Shown here: in pieces, positions 34,342 to 43,633 of the stretch
Position numbering within the stretch: the stretch's first letter is position 1
Layout: every line of letters begins with the position of its first letter
Assembly: GCF_014204715.1 (NCBI RefSeq)
Contig: NZ_JACHLY010000001.1
Location: 3,742,501-3,806,500 of the forward strand
Source of the DNA: Streptomonospora salina
GTDB taxonomy: Bacteria; Actinomycetota; Actinomycetes; Streptosporangiales; Streptosporangiaceae
Reading direction: 5' to 3'
DNA length: 64,000 nt
The notes under the pieces: model-generated
What the model was told of the DNA's origin: nothing
The model's input: only the letters and a program-made list of their open reading frames with translations
Database searches by the model: none
Position numbers and translations under genes: made by a program

Positions 34342-35253
34342 TCATCCGAAGAAGCCCGGATCCGGCGCCGGTCGGCGCACCATCCGGTACAGCCAGACCT
34401 GGCCCAGCACCATGAACGGCACGACGGGTGCCAGCGCCGACCAGAACAGTACGGCGGTGCCCGCCGGAACCGGCTCCACGGGAAGATCCACGGCCGCCGC
34501 GATGAGCAGCGGAACCGACGCCAGCGCCGCCGCCGACGTGTGCCGCGACAGCCGCGGCCCCGACAGCCCCGACGTCGCCGCCGGCGCGCCCAGCACGACG
34601 AGCGCCGCCGCAGCGGCCGCCAGCGGGCGTTCGGCCGCGACGCCGCCCGGAAGCGCCGACGCCCCCGCCGCGACGGCGCCCGCGGCCAGCGCCGTACGCG
34701 CGAGCGGCCGCGTCGCCCGGGCCGCCGTGTCGGCAGACACCGGAAGCAGCCGCTCGGCGCCGAAGGCCGCGCCGCGCAGCGCGAACAGCGCCGCGGCGGC
34801 CGGTGCGCACGCGAGCGCGACCGGGCTCAGCACGCCGCCGCCGGCCAGCAGCCCGCCGACTACCGCGCCCCAGCTCAGCGCCAGCGCCCAGCTGCCCCCG
34901 ACGATCCCCGTGTCGCAGACCGCCCGGGCCGCACCCGTGCGCATGCGCCCGCGCATCCACAGCCCCGCGTCCCGCAGCAGCCACCCGGCCAGCAGCGCAG
35001 CGAAGACCGGCCACAGCCCCGTGAACACGTGGGACTTCAGGGCGGGCAGCAGCCCCATGGCCACCCCCACCGCGCCGATCAGCCACACTTCGCTGCCCAG
35101 GAAGTAGGGCGCCATGGCCGAGACCGCGCGCCTGCGCTCGGCACCCGTGCGGGCCACGTACGGCATGAGCATGCCCAGCCCGATGTCGCATCCGGCGAGC
35201 ACCAGGTACCCCGCCACGAGGCCGGCGAGGAGGAGGGCGGCGAGGAATTCCAC
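34342..35253 (-). CDS. cydB: Cytochrome bd oxidase subunit II
   Basis: 303-residue membrane subunit of the bd-type quinol oxidase, the high-affinity terminal oxidase used under low oxygen. The GTG start at 35253 follows AAGGAG. The first segment VEFLAALLLAGLVAGYLVLAG with its following CDIG corresponds to the conserved start of CydB, and about eight hydrophobic segments follow. It is slightly shorter than the E. coli form. It follows cydA by 52 bases and is certainly co-transcribed. No cydCD is nearby. Confidence 0.92.
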   Translation of the reverse strand: MEFLAALLLAGLVAGYLVLAGCDIGLGMLMPYVARTGAERRRAVSAMAPYFLGSEVWLIGAVGVAMGLLPALKSHVFTGLWPVFAALLAGWLLRDAGLWMRGRMRTGAARAVCDTGIVGGSWALALSWGAVVGGLLAGGGVLSPVALACAPAAAALFALRGAAFGAERLLPVSADTAARATRPLARTALAAGAVAAGASALPGGVAAERPLAAAAAALVVLGAPAATSGLSGPRLSRHTSAAALASVPLLIAAAVDLPVEPVPAGTAVLFWSALAPVVPFMVLGQVWLYRMVRRPAPDPGFFG

Positions 35254-35305
35254 GGCAGGCTCCTTCGGTAACGGGCCGTCGCGCATGCGGGCGCGACAGT
35301 CCGGG

Positions 35306-36568
35306 TCAGAACGTGGCGACGGGCGGGGGCCCGGTGCCGCCTTCGGCCGACCCGCCGGTGTGCGCGGGTGCGAGCGGGCCGCGGTACGGACCGAGCCGCG
35401 CGACGCGCACCAGCAGCAGATACGTCACGGCCGCCAGCGCCGCGAACGCGACGGTGAACAGCGAGAACGAGACCGCCGCCATCGCCGGCGTCAGGTCCGT
35501 CATCGCGTCGGCGGTGGTCAGCAGGTCCTCCACGGCCCAGGGCTGGCGCTGGGTCTCGCGCAGCACCCACCCGCCGACACTGGCCGCATACGGCAGGAGC
35601 GGCAGCAGCACCAGCGGCCACAGCACGCCCCGCCAGCGGTCCAGCCGGCGCAGCGCCCACACCGCCAGCAGCACCAGCATGACCATCGACATCACCGACC
35701 AGGACCCCATCATGAGCCCGTCGCCGAACGCGTCGAAGGAGTCGGGAGCGGCGCCCTCGGCCTCGATGGCGGCGATCTCGCCGGCCGAATAGGTCAGCCC
35801 GCTGCCGGGCGGGGACCGCTCGTGCAGGGAGAACTGCAGGTAACCGACGTGGGCCGTGGGATACAGCGCCAGCGAGAACACGGCCGTTCCCCACCGGATG
35901 CCGCGCCCGAACATCCGGTCGGGGTCGGTGCGCCGGGCCAGGTGGTAGGCGCTGACCGCGATGAGCACCGTCGATCCCAACAGCAGCGCACCGAAGCAGA
36001 TGTGGGCCAACGCCAGCAGCGTCGACGGATTGGTCATCAGCGCCGCCGGGTCGCCGACCCGCGCCGTGCCGTCCTCGATCCGCAGGCCGCCCACCGGATA
36101 GCGCAGGAACCCGTTGGCCACCAGCACCCAGTAGGCCGACAGGTAGGCGGTCGCGGTCACCACCGCGAAGCACCCCAGGTGCGCCCACCGGTTCATCCGG
36201 TCCCAGCCGAAGATCCACAGACCCAGGAACGTCGATTCGACGAAGAAGGCCCCCATGGTCTCGACGGCCAGCGGAGCACCGAAGGCGTAGCCGAACATGT
36301 CGCCGAGCCCGCTCCAGTTCAGCGCCAGCTGCAACTCCATGACCAGGCCGGACAGTACGCCCATGGCGTAGTTGACGACGTAGAGGCCGCCCCAGAAGCG
36401 CACCGCGCGCATCCGGCCCTCGTCGCGGCGCACGGTGGCGCCCAGTTGGCCGGCCAGGATGAACGGGGCCAGGCCCAGGGTCAGGGCCACGAAGAGGTAG
36501 TGCACGCTCGCGGTCAGCGCGAACTGCATGCGCGCCAGCAGGAGGGGATCGTCGAACGGGGTCGGCAT
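35306..36568 (-). CDS. cydA: Cytochrome bd oxidase subunit I
   Basis: 420-residue heme-bearing subunit that oxidises quinol and reduces oxygen to water. The N-terminal LARMQFALTASVHYLFVALTLG contains the heme b595 ligand His. The conserved FGYAFG, ETMGAFF and FFVEST-type helices are present, and RYPVG is visible. The Q loop region is short, as in the S-type found in many Gram-positives. The ATG at 36568 opens the cydAB operon. Oxygen or redox control (for example Rex) is likely, but I see no convincing operator. Confidence 0.93.
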   Translation of the reverse strand: MPTPFDDPLLLARMQFALTASVHYLFVALTLGLAPFILAGQLGATVRRDEGRMRAVRFWGGLYVVNYAMGVLSGLVMELQLALNWSGLGDMFGYAFGAPLAVETMGAFFVESTFLGLWIFGWDRMNRWAHLGCFAVVTATAYLSAYWVLVANGFLRYPVGGLRIEDGTARVGDPAALMTNPSTLLALAHICFGALLLGSTVLIAVSAYHLARRTDPDRMFGRGIRWGTAVFSLALYPTAHVGYLQFSLHERSPPGSGLTYSAGEIAAIEAEGAAPDSFDAFGDGLMMGSWSVMSMVMLVLLAVWALRRLDRWRGVLWPLVLLPLLPYAASVGGWVLRETQRQPWAVEDLLTTADAMTDLTPAMAAVSFSLFTVAFAALAAVTYLLLVRVARLGPYRGPLAPAHTGGSAEGGTGPPPVATF

Positions 36569-36808
36569 GGCGGCGGCGCCTCACGGGTCGGCTCGAACTG
36601 GCGGCTACGAGCATGGCCGCGCGGCGCCTCGCGGGGCATCGCCCGGAGGGAGGCTCTGCGGCTGCGCCCACGGGCGCGGACGGCGGCGTCCGGCTACCGC
36701 CCGCGGCGTAGGGGAACCCGCAGACCGACTCGGGGACCGGCGGGTGACGGCCCCGCGGTCGGCGACGGCTCTACGCCGCCGGGAGTATGCGGGGCGGAGA
36801 GGCCGGCC

Positions 36809-37828
36809 TCAGCCCGTTCCGGACCGGCGGCGGCGCCGGCGGCGGTTCAGCACTCCGGCGGCGTAGTCCGTGCCCATCGCGGCCGTGAGCACGGCGGCGC
36901 CGGCCGCGCCGATCGCGGTCATCTCTTCGCCGAGCAGTGCCATGGACAGCAGCGCCGCGGTCAGCGGCTCGGTGATCGTGCCGACGGCGGCTCCGGCGTC
37001 GGAGGCCCGGCTGACCCCGCCGAAGTAGGCGAGGTAGGCCAGCACCGTGGGCACCAGACCCAGGTAGGCCAGCAGAGCAAGCGGCGCGGGCTCCAGCGGG
37101 ACGGCCATGCCCGCGTAGAGCCCCGCCGGCAGCAGCAGCACCCCGCCGATCAGCAGCCCCGCTCCGGCGTTGACCAGCGGGTCCAGCCCGACCACGGGCG
37201 TGCGGTTGATCAGCGTCATCGCGGAGAACGTCAGTCCGGCCGCGAGCGCGCAGGCCATGCCCAGCGCCAGATCGGCGGGGCTCGCGTCGGTCGCGGGGAA
37301 TCCGACCAGCAGCGCCATCCCGGTCACCGCGAGCAGGACCGAGACCGCCAGGCGCGGAGTGGGCGCGCGCCGGGCCAGCAGGCAGATGCCGGCCGCCACG
37401 AACACCGGCACGCTGCCGATCTTGACCAGGGTCGCCAGTCCGACGGGCACCAGGGTCAGCGAGGCGAAGTAGAAGCACTGGAAGGCCGCGTGCAGTAGGC
37501 CGTTGACCAGCAAGCGGACGGCCACCCGGCGGTTGCGCGGCAGGCGGAGCAGCCGCCCCGACAGTGCGAGGTAGCCGCTGATGGCCACACCCGCGAACAG
37601 CAGCCGGTAGCAGGCCACGGCCAGAACGGTGACACCCGCCGCTTGCAGGCCGTGACCGGCGATCCCGCTGGTTCCCCACAGCAGGCCGGCGGTCACCAGC
37701 AGGACGAATCCCCGCTGGGCGGTATCGGGGCCCGCGGCTCCGCCGGGGCGGTCGGCGCGCACCGGCTGCGCCGCCGCCGGTGCGGATCCGGCCGCGGCGG
37801 AGGACGAGGGTACGGACGGTTCGGACAC
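36809..37828 (-). CDS. EamA/DMT-family transporter
   Basis: 339 residues with a low-complexity hydrophilic N-terminus of about 38 residues and then ten hydrophobic segments in two EamA halves. The first has LLWGTSGIAGHGLQAAG and the second LAYFGGVSRASDAGAAV followed by LTAALLSMALLGEE. Members export amino acids or metabolites. The GTG at 37828 has GGAG at a suitable distance. It stands upstream of cydA on the same strand but 240 bases away, so it probably forms its own unit. Confidence 0.9.
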   Translation of the reverse strand: MSEPSVPSSSAAAGSAPAAAQPVRADRPGGAAGPDTAQRGFVLLVTAGLLWGTSGIAGHGLQAAGVTVLAVACYRLLFAGVAISGYLALSGRLLRLPRNRRVAVRLLVNGLLHAAFQCFYFASLTLVPVGLATLVKIGSVPVFVAAGICLLARRAPTPRLAVSVLLAVTGMALLVGFPATDASPADLALGMACALAAGLTFSAMTLINRTPVVGLDPLVNAGAGLLIGGVLLLPAGLYAGMAVPLEPAPLALLAYLGLVPTVLAYLAYFGGVSRASDAGAAVGTITEPLTAALLSMALLGEEMTAIGAAGAAVLTAAMGTDYAAGVLNRRRRRRRSGTG

Positions 37829-38091
37829 GGTCGGCCACTCCGGTGTCGACGGCGGCGGTCGGGGATTCGTCGGTGGGGCGGACGCCCCGTCAGGCCGATG
37901 GAGGGGGAGTGGCGACGTGTCGGGTCCGCATGCCTACGAGGCTAGCGCACCATGACCGATCATGGGATGACCGGGACATTCGTGGGCGCCGCACTGCGGA
38001 CGGGGCGGGGAACGGGTGGGATACTGCAGGCGAGTGCGACGGCCCCGGCCGTCCGCCGAACGCTGTCCGCCCAGGAGCGAGCCTCTCCGCG

Positions 38092-38787
38092 ATGAACTCC
38101 CCGTCCGACCCCCGACCGCACGGGCGGTCCCTGCCCGCGTCCGGTGTGCACAGCCGCCTGCTCGCCGAGCCCTACGCCGCAGCTGCGCCCTACCTGCGGA
38201 TCATCCTCACCGGCGACCCGTCCGAGCTGGGCACCGACAAGCTCGCCTACTCCGTCAACCCGCAGTTGACCGCACTGCTGTGCTACCGGACCGACCCCCG
38301 CACTTACGAAGCGGCGGTGTTGGACCACCGCCACGCCCGGGCGTGGGGTGTCGCCAAACAGGACCTGTGGTTCGCGGCCATGGGCAACCTCGCCCACGAG
38401 CCCGTCGACCTGCAGAGCTTCCCCGCCGGCGCCGACACCCCGGTCAACATCGTGCACGGGATCGGGTGGCCGGGATCGGCGCACGTCATGCGGCTGGTCG
38501 ACGTGGCCCGCGAGCCCCTGCCCTACGGCGCGGTGGTCATGCTGCCCTCGCCCAACACGATGCTGTACGCCGTGCTGCGCAGCAAGCGCTCCGTCGCGCT
38601 CATCCCGTTCCTCTACCGGACGTTCCACAGCCTGCTGCAGGACGGCGGACCCGTCACCGACCAGATCATCTGGTGGCGCAACGGGCGCGTCACCGGGATG
38701 GGAACCCGGCCCGACCCCGGAGGCGGCGTCGGCATCAGCCAGACACCGGAGTTCTCCCGCCTGCTGGACCACGAGCTGCCCGACTGA
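38092..38787 (+). CDS. Uncharacterised soluble protein
   Basis: 231 residues with no membrane segment or signal peptide. Well-formed segments such as NPQLTALLCYRTDPRTYE, QDLWFAAMGNLAHEPV and VMLPSPNTMLYAVLRSK suggest a globular conserved protein, and the overall feel is of DUF1444-like proteins, but I cannot assign a family. The ATG at 38092 has AGGAG about 14 bases upstream. It converges with the methyltransferase-like gene, the stops being 15 bases apart. Confidence 0.72.
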   Translation: MNSPSDPRPHGRSLPASGVHSRLLAEPYAAAAPYLRIILTGDPSELGTDKLAYSVNPQLTALLCYRTDPRTYEAAVLDHRHARAWGVAKQDLWFAAMGNLAHEPVDLQSFPAGADTPVNIVHGIGWPGSAHVMRLVDVAREPLPYGAVVMLPSPNTMLYAVLRSKRSVALIPFLYRTFHSLLQDGGPVTDQIIWWRNGRVTGMGTRPDPGGGVGISQTPEFSRLLDHELPD

Positions 38788-38802
38788 CGGGTATCCGGAC
38801 GC

Positions 38803-39642
38803 TCAGCGCGCGAACACGTCGTCGGGCGGCGCCGGCGAATCGGTCGCCGAAGCGTCGCGCACCGCGGGCGCGCCTGCGACGAACCGCTCCAGCGTCTCGC
38901 CCTCCAGAACCCGGGCCATATCGGGATCGCGGTGCGCGCGCCGCGTGAGCTCCTCCGCAGGCAGAGGGCGCTGCGACCCCAGCAGCACGAAATTCCCGAA
39001 CCGCCGGCCGCGCAGCACCCCCGGAGCGGCGATCAGCGCTGTGTGGGCGAAGACCGCGCCCAGCGTGGCCGCCTGCGCGCGCACGTGCCGCAGCCGCCGG
39101 CCGTCGCCGACGTTGGCCGCGCACACCCCGCCCGCCTCCAGCACCCGGTCGGCGTCGGCGAAGAACTCCACCGAAGTCAGTGCGGCCGGTGTCTGCGCTC
39201 CGGCGAACACGTCGCAGACCACCAGGTCGGCGCTGTCGCTCTGGCGCCGGGCCAGCCACTCCCGCGCGTCGCCGGTCCCCACCCGCAGGTCGGTGCGGCG
39301 GTCCCACGGCAGCGATTCGCGCACCAGCTCGATCAGCCGCGGATTGTCGTCCACGGCGCGCTGCCGGGAACCGGGCCGGGTCGCCGCCACGTAGCGCGCC
39401 AGGGTCAGCGCCCCTGCGCCCAGGTGCAGCGCGCGGATCCGCCCGCCCGCCGGGAACGCCAGGTCGACAGTGTGGCCGATCCGCTGGACGTATTCGAAGT
39501 CCAGGTAGGCGGGGTCGGACAGGTCGACGTGCGACTGCGGGGTGCCGTCGACCATCAGCAGCCAGGATTCGGCGCGGTCGGCGTCGCGCATCAGCTCCAC
39601 CTCGGGCTGCCGCGTGTGTGCTCCGCCGCCGTGCGCCGCCAT
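38803..39642 (-). CDS. Spermidine synthase-like class I methyltransferase-fold protein
   Basis: 279 residues with the Rossmann fold of polyamine synthase-like enzymes. The N-terminal LDFEYVQRIGHTVDLAF matches the family's beta strands. The AdoMet/dcSAM motif reads ALHLGAGALTLARY, the acidic loop VDDNPRLIELV, and the catalytic-region DLVVCDVFAGAQTP. Many actinobacterial members are methyltransferases or of unknown use rather than true spermidine synthases. The ATG at 39642 is favoured; MRDADRAESW further in is an alternative. Confidence 0.83.
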   Translation of the reverse strand: MAAHGGGAHTRQPEVELMRDADRAESWLLMVDGTPQSHVDLSDPAYLDFEYVQRIGHTVDLAFPAGGRIRALHLGAGALTLARYVAATRPGSRQRAVDDNPRLIELVRESLPWDRRTDLRVGTGDAREWLARRQSDSADLVVCDVFAGAQTPAALTSVEFFADADRVLEAGGVCAANVGDGRRLRHVRAQAATLGAVFAHTALIAAPGVLRGRRFGNFVLLGSQRPLPAEELTRRAHRDPDMARVLEGETLERFVAGAPAVRDASATDSPAPPDDVFAR

Positions 39643-39897
39643 GCCGCTCCCGCCCGATCGCCTGCCGCTTCGCCGTGTACCGAACCGGTTCCAACGGTAC
39701 GGGCTCCGGCGGGTTCGCGGTGCCGGGGCGTGCCCGCCGGCCGCTAGCCTGGAACCCCTCGGAGTATCGCCCGCGGCGGTCGGTCCCCGTCTTCCGCGGA
39801 CCGCCGATCTCGAAGGCACGACCCGGGGCCGGATCCCGGTGCGGCCGGACCGGCCCGCGGATCCGACTGGACTTGCTGACTGACGTGAGGAGTGGCC

Positions 39898-41646
39898 GTG
39901 CTGCGGATGTCGACCCTGTTCCTGCGCACCCTGCGCGAGGACCCGGCGGACGCCGAGGTGCCGAGTCACAAGCTGATGGTGCGCGGAGGCTACGTCCGCC
40001 GCGCCGCGCCCGGCGTCTACTCCTGGATGCCGCTGGGCAAGATCGTGCTCGACAACGTCGCCGCGGTGATCCGCGAGGAGATGAACCGCATCGGCGGCCA
40101 GGAGATGCTGCTGCCCACGCTGCTGCCGAGCGACTACTACGAGGCCACCGGCCGCTGGACCGAGTACGGCGACGCGCTGTTCCGGCTCAAGGACCGCAAG
40201 GGCGGCGACTACGCGCTCACCCCCACCCACGAGGAGCTGTTCACCTCGCTGGTCAAGGGCGAGTACAGCTCCTACAAGGACTTCCCGGTGATCCTGTACC
40301 AGGTCCAGGAGAAGTTCCGCGACGAAGCCCGCCCGCGGGCCGGCGTGCTGCGCGGCCGCGAGTTCCACATGAAGGACTCCTACTCCTTCGATCTCGACGA
40401 CGAGGGCCTGCAGCACTCCTACGATCTGCACCGCCAGGCCTACGTCCGCATCTTCGGCCGGCTCGGTCTGCGCTTCGCCGTCGTCTCCGCGCAGTCGGGC
40501 GCGATGGGCGGTTCGCTTTCCGAAGAGTTCCTGGCCGAAACCCCCACCGGCGAGGACACCTTCGTCCGCAGCACCGGTTCCGACTACGCCGCCAACGTCG
40601 AAGCCGTCGACACCCCCGCGCCGCCCGCCGCCTCCGTCGAGGGCCGGCCACAGGCGCAGGTGCACCACACGCCCGACACCCCCACGATCGAAACGCTCGT
40701 CGGCTTCTTCAACGCCGCCGGCCTGGGGCGCACCTTCACCGCCGCCGATACGCTGAAGAACGTCCTGGTCAAAACGCGCCGACCCGGCGACGACGACTGG
40801 GAGATCGTGGGCGTGGGCGTGCCCGGCGACCGCGAGGTCGACATGAAGCGCCTGGAAGCCGCGCTGCACCCCGCCGACGTCGCGCTCCTCGACGAGGCCG
40901 ACTTCGAAGCCAACCCCTTCCTGGTCAAGGGCTATGTCGGTCCCAACGGGCTGCTCGCCAACAAGCTCCGCTACCTCGTCGACCCCCGCGTGGCCCCGGG
41001 TACCGCCTGGGTCACCGGCGCCGACAAGCCCGACCACCACGTGATGGACCTCGTCTGCGGGCGCGACTTCGTCCCCGACGGCACCGTCGAGGCCGCCGAC
41101 GTCCGCGAGGGCGACGCCTCGCCCGACGGGCAGGGCACCCTCTACACGGCGCGCGGCATCGAGATCGGCCACATCTTCCAGCTGGGCCGCAAGTACACCG
41201 ACGCCTTCGAGCTGGACGCGCTCGGCGCCGACGGCAAGCCCAAACGGGTGACCATGGGCTCCTACGGCATCGGCGTCTCCCGCGTGCTCGCCGCCGTCGT
41301 CGAGCAGTCCCACGACGGAAAGGGCATCGTCTGGCCGCGCGAGATCGCCCCCGCCGACGTGCACGTCGTGGGCACCGGCAAGGGCGATCAGATCGAGACG
41401 GCCCTGCGCATCGCCGAGGAGCTGGAGCAGCGCGGCGTTCGGGTGCTCGTCGACGACCGCAAGGGCGTCTCGCCCGGCGTGAAGTTCACCGACGCCGAAC
41501 TGCTGGGCGTTCCCACCGGCCTCATCGTGGGCAAGGGGCTTTCCGAGGGGGTGCTGGAGCTGCGCGACCGCGCCTCGGGCGAGAGCGAGGAGATCGCCCT
41601 GGACGCGGCCGTGGACCGCGTGGCCTCCGCCGTCGCGGCGGGCTGA
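39898..41646 (+). CDS. proS: Prolyl-tRNA synthetase (bacterial type)
   Basis: 582-residue class II synthetase charging tRNA-Pro, with the bacterial insertion (editing) domain between motifs 2 and 3. The GTG at 39898 lies five bases after GAGGAG. Motif 1 (GIYSW-like GVYSWMPLG), the TPTHEE loop, motif 2 in [17 protein letters not shown], and motif 3 in [13 protein letters not shown] are present. It opens the conserved proS-to-rbfA region. A terminator-like hairpin separates it from the convergent DUF4439 gene. Confidence 0.96.
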   Translation: MLRMSTLFLRTLREDPADAEVPSHKLMVRGGYVRRAAPGVYSWMPLGKIVLDNVAAVIREEMNRIGGQEMLLPTLLPSDYYEATGRWTEYGDALFRLKDRKGGDYALTPTHEELFTSLVKGEYSSYKDFPVILYQVQEKFRDEARPRAGVLRGREFHMKDSYSFDLDDEGLQHSYDLHRQAYVRIFGRLGLRFAVVSAQSGAMGGSLSEEFLAETPTGEDTFVRSTGSDYAANVEAVDTPAPPAASVEGRPQAQVHHTPDTPTIETLVGFFNAAGLGRTFTAADTLKNVLVKTRRPGDDDWEIVGVGVPGDREVDMKRLEAALHPADVALLDEADFEANPFLVKGYVGPNGLLANKLRYLVDPRVAPGTAWVTGADKPDHHVMDLVCGRDFVPDGTVEAADVREGDASPDGQGTLYTARGIEIGHIFQLGRKYTDAFELDALGADGKPKRVTMGSYGIGVSRVLAAVVEQSHDGKGIVWPREIAPADVHVVGTGKGDQIETALRIAEELEQRGVRVLVDDRKGVSPGVKFTDAELLGVPTGLIVGKGLSEGVLELRDRASGESEEIALDAAVDRVASAVAAG

Positions 41647-41674
41647 CGGCCCCCGGGCGGGCCCGGGGGACCGG

Positions 41675-41707
41675 CGGTGCGGGCGGCCCCCGGGCCCGCC
41701 CGCACCG
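41675..41707. terminator. Bidirectional hairpin between proS and the DUF4439 gene
   Basis: Perfect 12-bp inverted repeat (41675-41686 with 41696-41707, loop of 9) ending immediately before the stop of the convergent gene. It can end transcripts from both sides. Confidence 0.65.
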
Positions 41708-42196
41708 TCAGCCGCCGTCGCGGGACGGCGGCTCGCCGTCGGCGAAGCCCGGGAACACGCCCGGTTCGCCGCCCCACTCCATACCGCGCAGTGTCGCTTC
41801 CTGCAGGCAGCGCAGCGCCAGGTCCCGCACCGCCGGTTCCGGCGAGGCCGCCAGCTCCAGGTACGTCTGCGCCCCTTGGCGCTCCACGCGCCGGGCGTAG
41901 CCGTCCAGGTCCGATTCGCCGTCGCTCTCGGGCAGCTCGTAGGCGGTGTCGCCCGCGTCGGGGCGGGCGTCGCGGTCGCCGATCTCCACCCGCAGCGTGT
42001 CCCGCTGGGCGCGGTGGGCGTCGAGGTGTTCGTAGCAGCGGTCGCGCCGGCCGCCGTCGGACCGGGCGCCGACGTAGGTGTAGGCGTAGACCGCGGCGTG
42101 CTCGGCGCGCAGCGCCGCCTGCAGCGCTGCGACGGTGTCGACCCCCTCGCCCGTGCCGGGCGTCGCCGTCTGCGGGTCCTGCGGTGTGGCGGTCAT
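41708..42196 (-). CDS. DUF4439 ferritin-like protein
   Basis: 162 residues, mostly helical. The segment LQAALRAEHAAVYAYTYVGAR is typical of the DUF4439 ferritin-like domain, with Glu/His positions reminiscent of metal-binding helices. The ATG at 42196 has GGAGG upstream and overlaps the stop of the preceding gene (ATGA), which implies translational coupling. The pair lies between proS and rimP, as Rv2844/Rv2843 do in mycobacteria. The role is unknown. Confidence 0.82.
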   Translation of the reverse strand: MTATPQDPQTATPGTGEGVDTVAALQAALRAEHAAVYAYTYVGARSDGGRRDRCYEHLDAHRAQRDTLRVEIGDRDARPDAGDTAYELPESDGESDLDGYARRVERQGAQTYLELAASPEPAVRDLALRCLQEATLRGMEWGGEPGVFPGFADGEPPSRDGG

Positions 42197-42702
42197 CGGG
42201 CCTCCGCGAGCAGTCGGGCGTGTCCGGTCTCGCAGGCGCCGATGGAGGCGACGAGCTGAGCCAGACCGGAATCGGACAGGCGGGCGAGCTGGCGGGAGCG
42301 TGCAGCGGCGGCGCTCTGCTCCGCCACCTGCAGGCCCTCGACCGGTACCGGGCCGTCGCCGACGGGCTCGGGGCTGGGCCGCGGGCTCTCCTCATCGGCG
42401 TCGCGCGGACGCCCCGGTTTCTCGGGAAGCCGCTCCCGCAGCGCGGCGAGGTGCTCGCGGTGATGGCCCGCCACCCGCTCCAGCAGCTCGGCCGGGCCGT
42501 CCCCGGCGGCGATGCTCGCCTCGTACCGCTGGATCAGGCGCCGCTTCTCGGTGATCGCCGAGCGCAGCACGTACTCGTCGGGGCTGATCTCGCTCGGGTA
42601 CCACCGGGGCCCCCGGCAGCCGCTCAGCGCCGCGGCCGCGATCCCCGCGAGCGCGCCGGCGACGGCAGTACGGCGGCTGATGGCGCCGTCGTCGTTGGCC
42701 AC
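42193..42702 (-). CDS. Tat-type lipoprotein, partner of the DUF4439 protein
   Basis: 169 residues. The N-terminus has ISRRTAVAG, a twin-arginine motif, followed by a hydrophobic stretch ending in the lipobox LSGC, so a lipid-anchored extracellular protein is predicted. The remainder is helical and charged with a Pro-rich middle. Its stop overlaps the start of the DUF4439 gene by four bases. The pair diverges from rimP. Function is unknown; the genetic coupling suggests a shared job. Confidence 0.8.
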   Translation of the reverse strand: MANDDGAISRRTAVAGALAGIAAAALSGCRGPRWYPSEISPDEYVLRSAITEKRRLIQRYEASIAAGDGPAELLERVAGHHREHLAALRERLPEKPGRPRDADEESPRPSPEPVGDGPVPVEGLQVAEQSAAAARSRQLARLSDSGLAQLVASIGACETGHARLLAEAR

Positions 42703-43138
42703 CTTCCCTCCTCACCAGGAAGTCCCCGAATCCTGCCGGGGTGAGATGCGTTCGCCGTGCCGGCGGGGTACCGCACGCGTGCGGGAGGTGCGGCCGACGT
42801 CGCCGACATCCCGGACACCAGGGTGCGGATCGGTCCCCATCCTTCCATGATCGGCGCCGTGTGCGCGCGAGGCCCGCTCGCCGCCCGCCACCCCCCCCGC
42901 CCGCCGAAGGCGGCGCCGCGCGCCGTCTGCGTGTCCCGTGCCCGTTCCACCGCGCGCACGCCGCACCTCCGGCGGGGGATGTCCGCTGACGAGCACCGAT
43001 GTTCGGGCATGGGCAAGGGTCGACAGTGGATACCCTTGGCATCACACGACGTCGCCGCGACGTGCGGACGACGACTGCTATAGCTGGACCGCCCCGGACA
43101 CCGGTTCCGCGGGCGGAATTCGCCGAGGAGGATCACCG
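42703..43138. other. Divergent intergenic region, lipoprotein / rimP
   Basis: 436 bases without a supported gene. Promoters for the rimP-infB operon and for the lipoprotein pair must lie here; GTCGACAGTGGATACCCT (43019-43036) is a possible core of the rimP promoter. Chance open frames cover both strands but look low-complexity. Confidence 0.35.
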
Positions 43139-43621
43139 ATGGGCGCGCAGGCTCGCCAAGACCGCATCGCCGAACTGGTGCAGCCCGTGCTTGCCGAAGT
43201 CGGCCTGGAGCTGGAGGAGGTCGAGCTCACCCCGGCGGGCAAGCGCCGGGTGCTGCGGATCGTCGTCGACTCCGACGACGGTGTCGACCTCGACTCCGTG
43301 GGCGAGGTGGCACAGGAGATCTCCGCGGTGCTCGACGGGTCCGACGCCATGGGAAAGGCGTCCTACACGCTGGAGGTGACCTCTCCCGGGGTCGACCGCC
43401 CGCTGACCCGGCCCCGCCACTGGCGGCGTTCGCGCGGCCGGCTCGTGCGGGTGGCGATCGCCGACGGGAGCGAGGTCGAAGGGCGCGTGGCCGACGCCGA
43501 CGACTCCGGTGTCACCGTGGAGGTCGACGGGCAGAACTGCTTCTATGGCTATTCTGACCTGGGGCGCGGAAAGATCCAGGTGGAATTCCGCCGCGGTGCC
43601 GACGTTGACGCGGCGGACTAG
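43139..43621 (+). CDS. rimP: Ribosome maturation factor RimP
   Basis: 160-residue factor for 30S subunit maturation. The ATG at 43139 follows GAGGAGG. The N-terminal KH-like half has GLELEEVELTPAGKRRVLRI and VDLDSVGEVAQEIS. The signature LEVTSPGVDRPL and a C-terminal Sm-like domain follow. It opens the rimP-nusA-ylxR-infB unit; nusA starts 12 bases later. Confidence 0.95.
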   Translation: MGAQARQDRIAELVQPVLAEVGLELEEVELTPAGKRRVLRIVVDSDDGVDLDSVGEVAQEISAVLDGSDAMGKASYTLEVTSPGVDRPLTRPRHWRRSRGRLVRVAIADGSEVEGRVADADDSGVTVEVDGQNCFYGYSDLGRGKIQVEFRRGADVDAAD

Positions 43622-43633
43622 AGGGGGAGCCCC

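Noticed and set aside
38932-41364. Long open frames on both strands across the methyltransferase and proS genes
   Set aside because: They are alternative frames of two well-conserved genes and have shadow-type composition.
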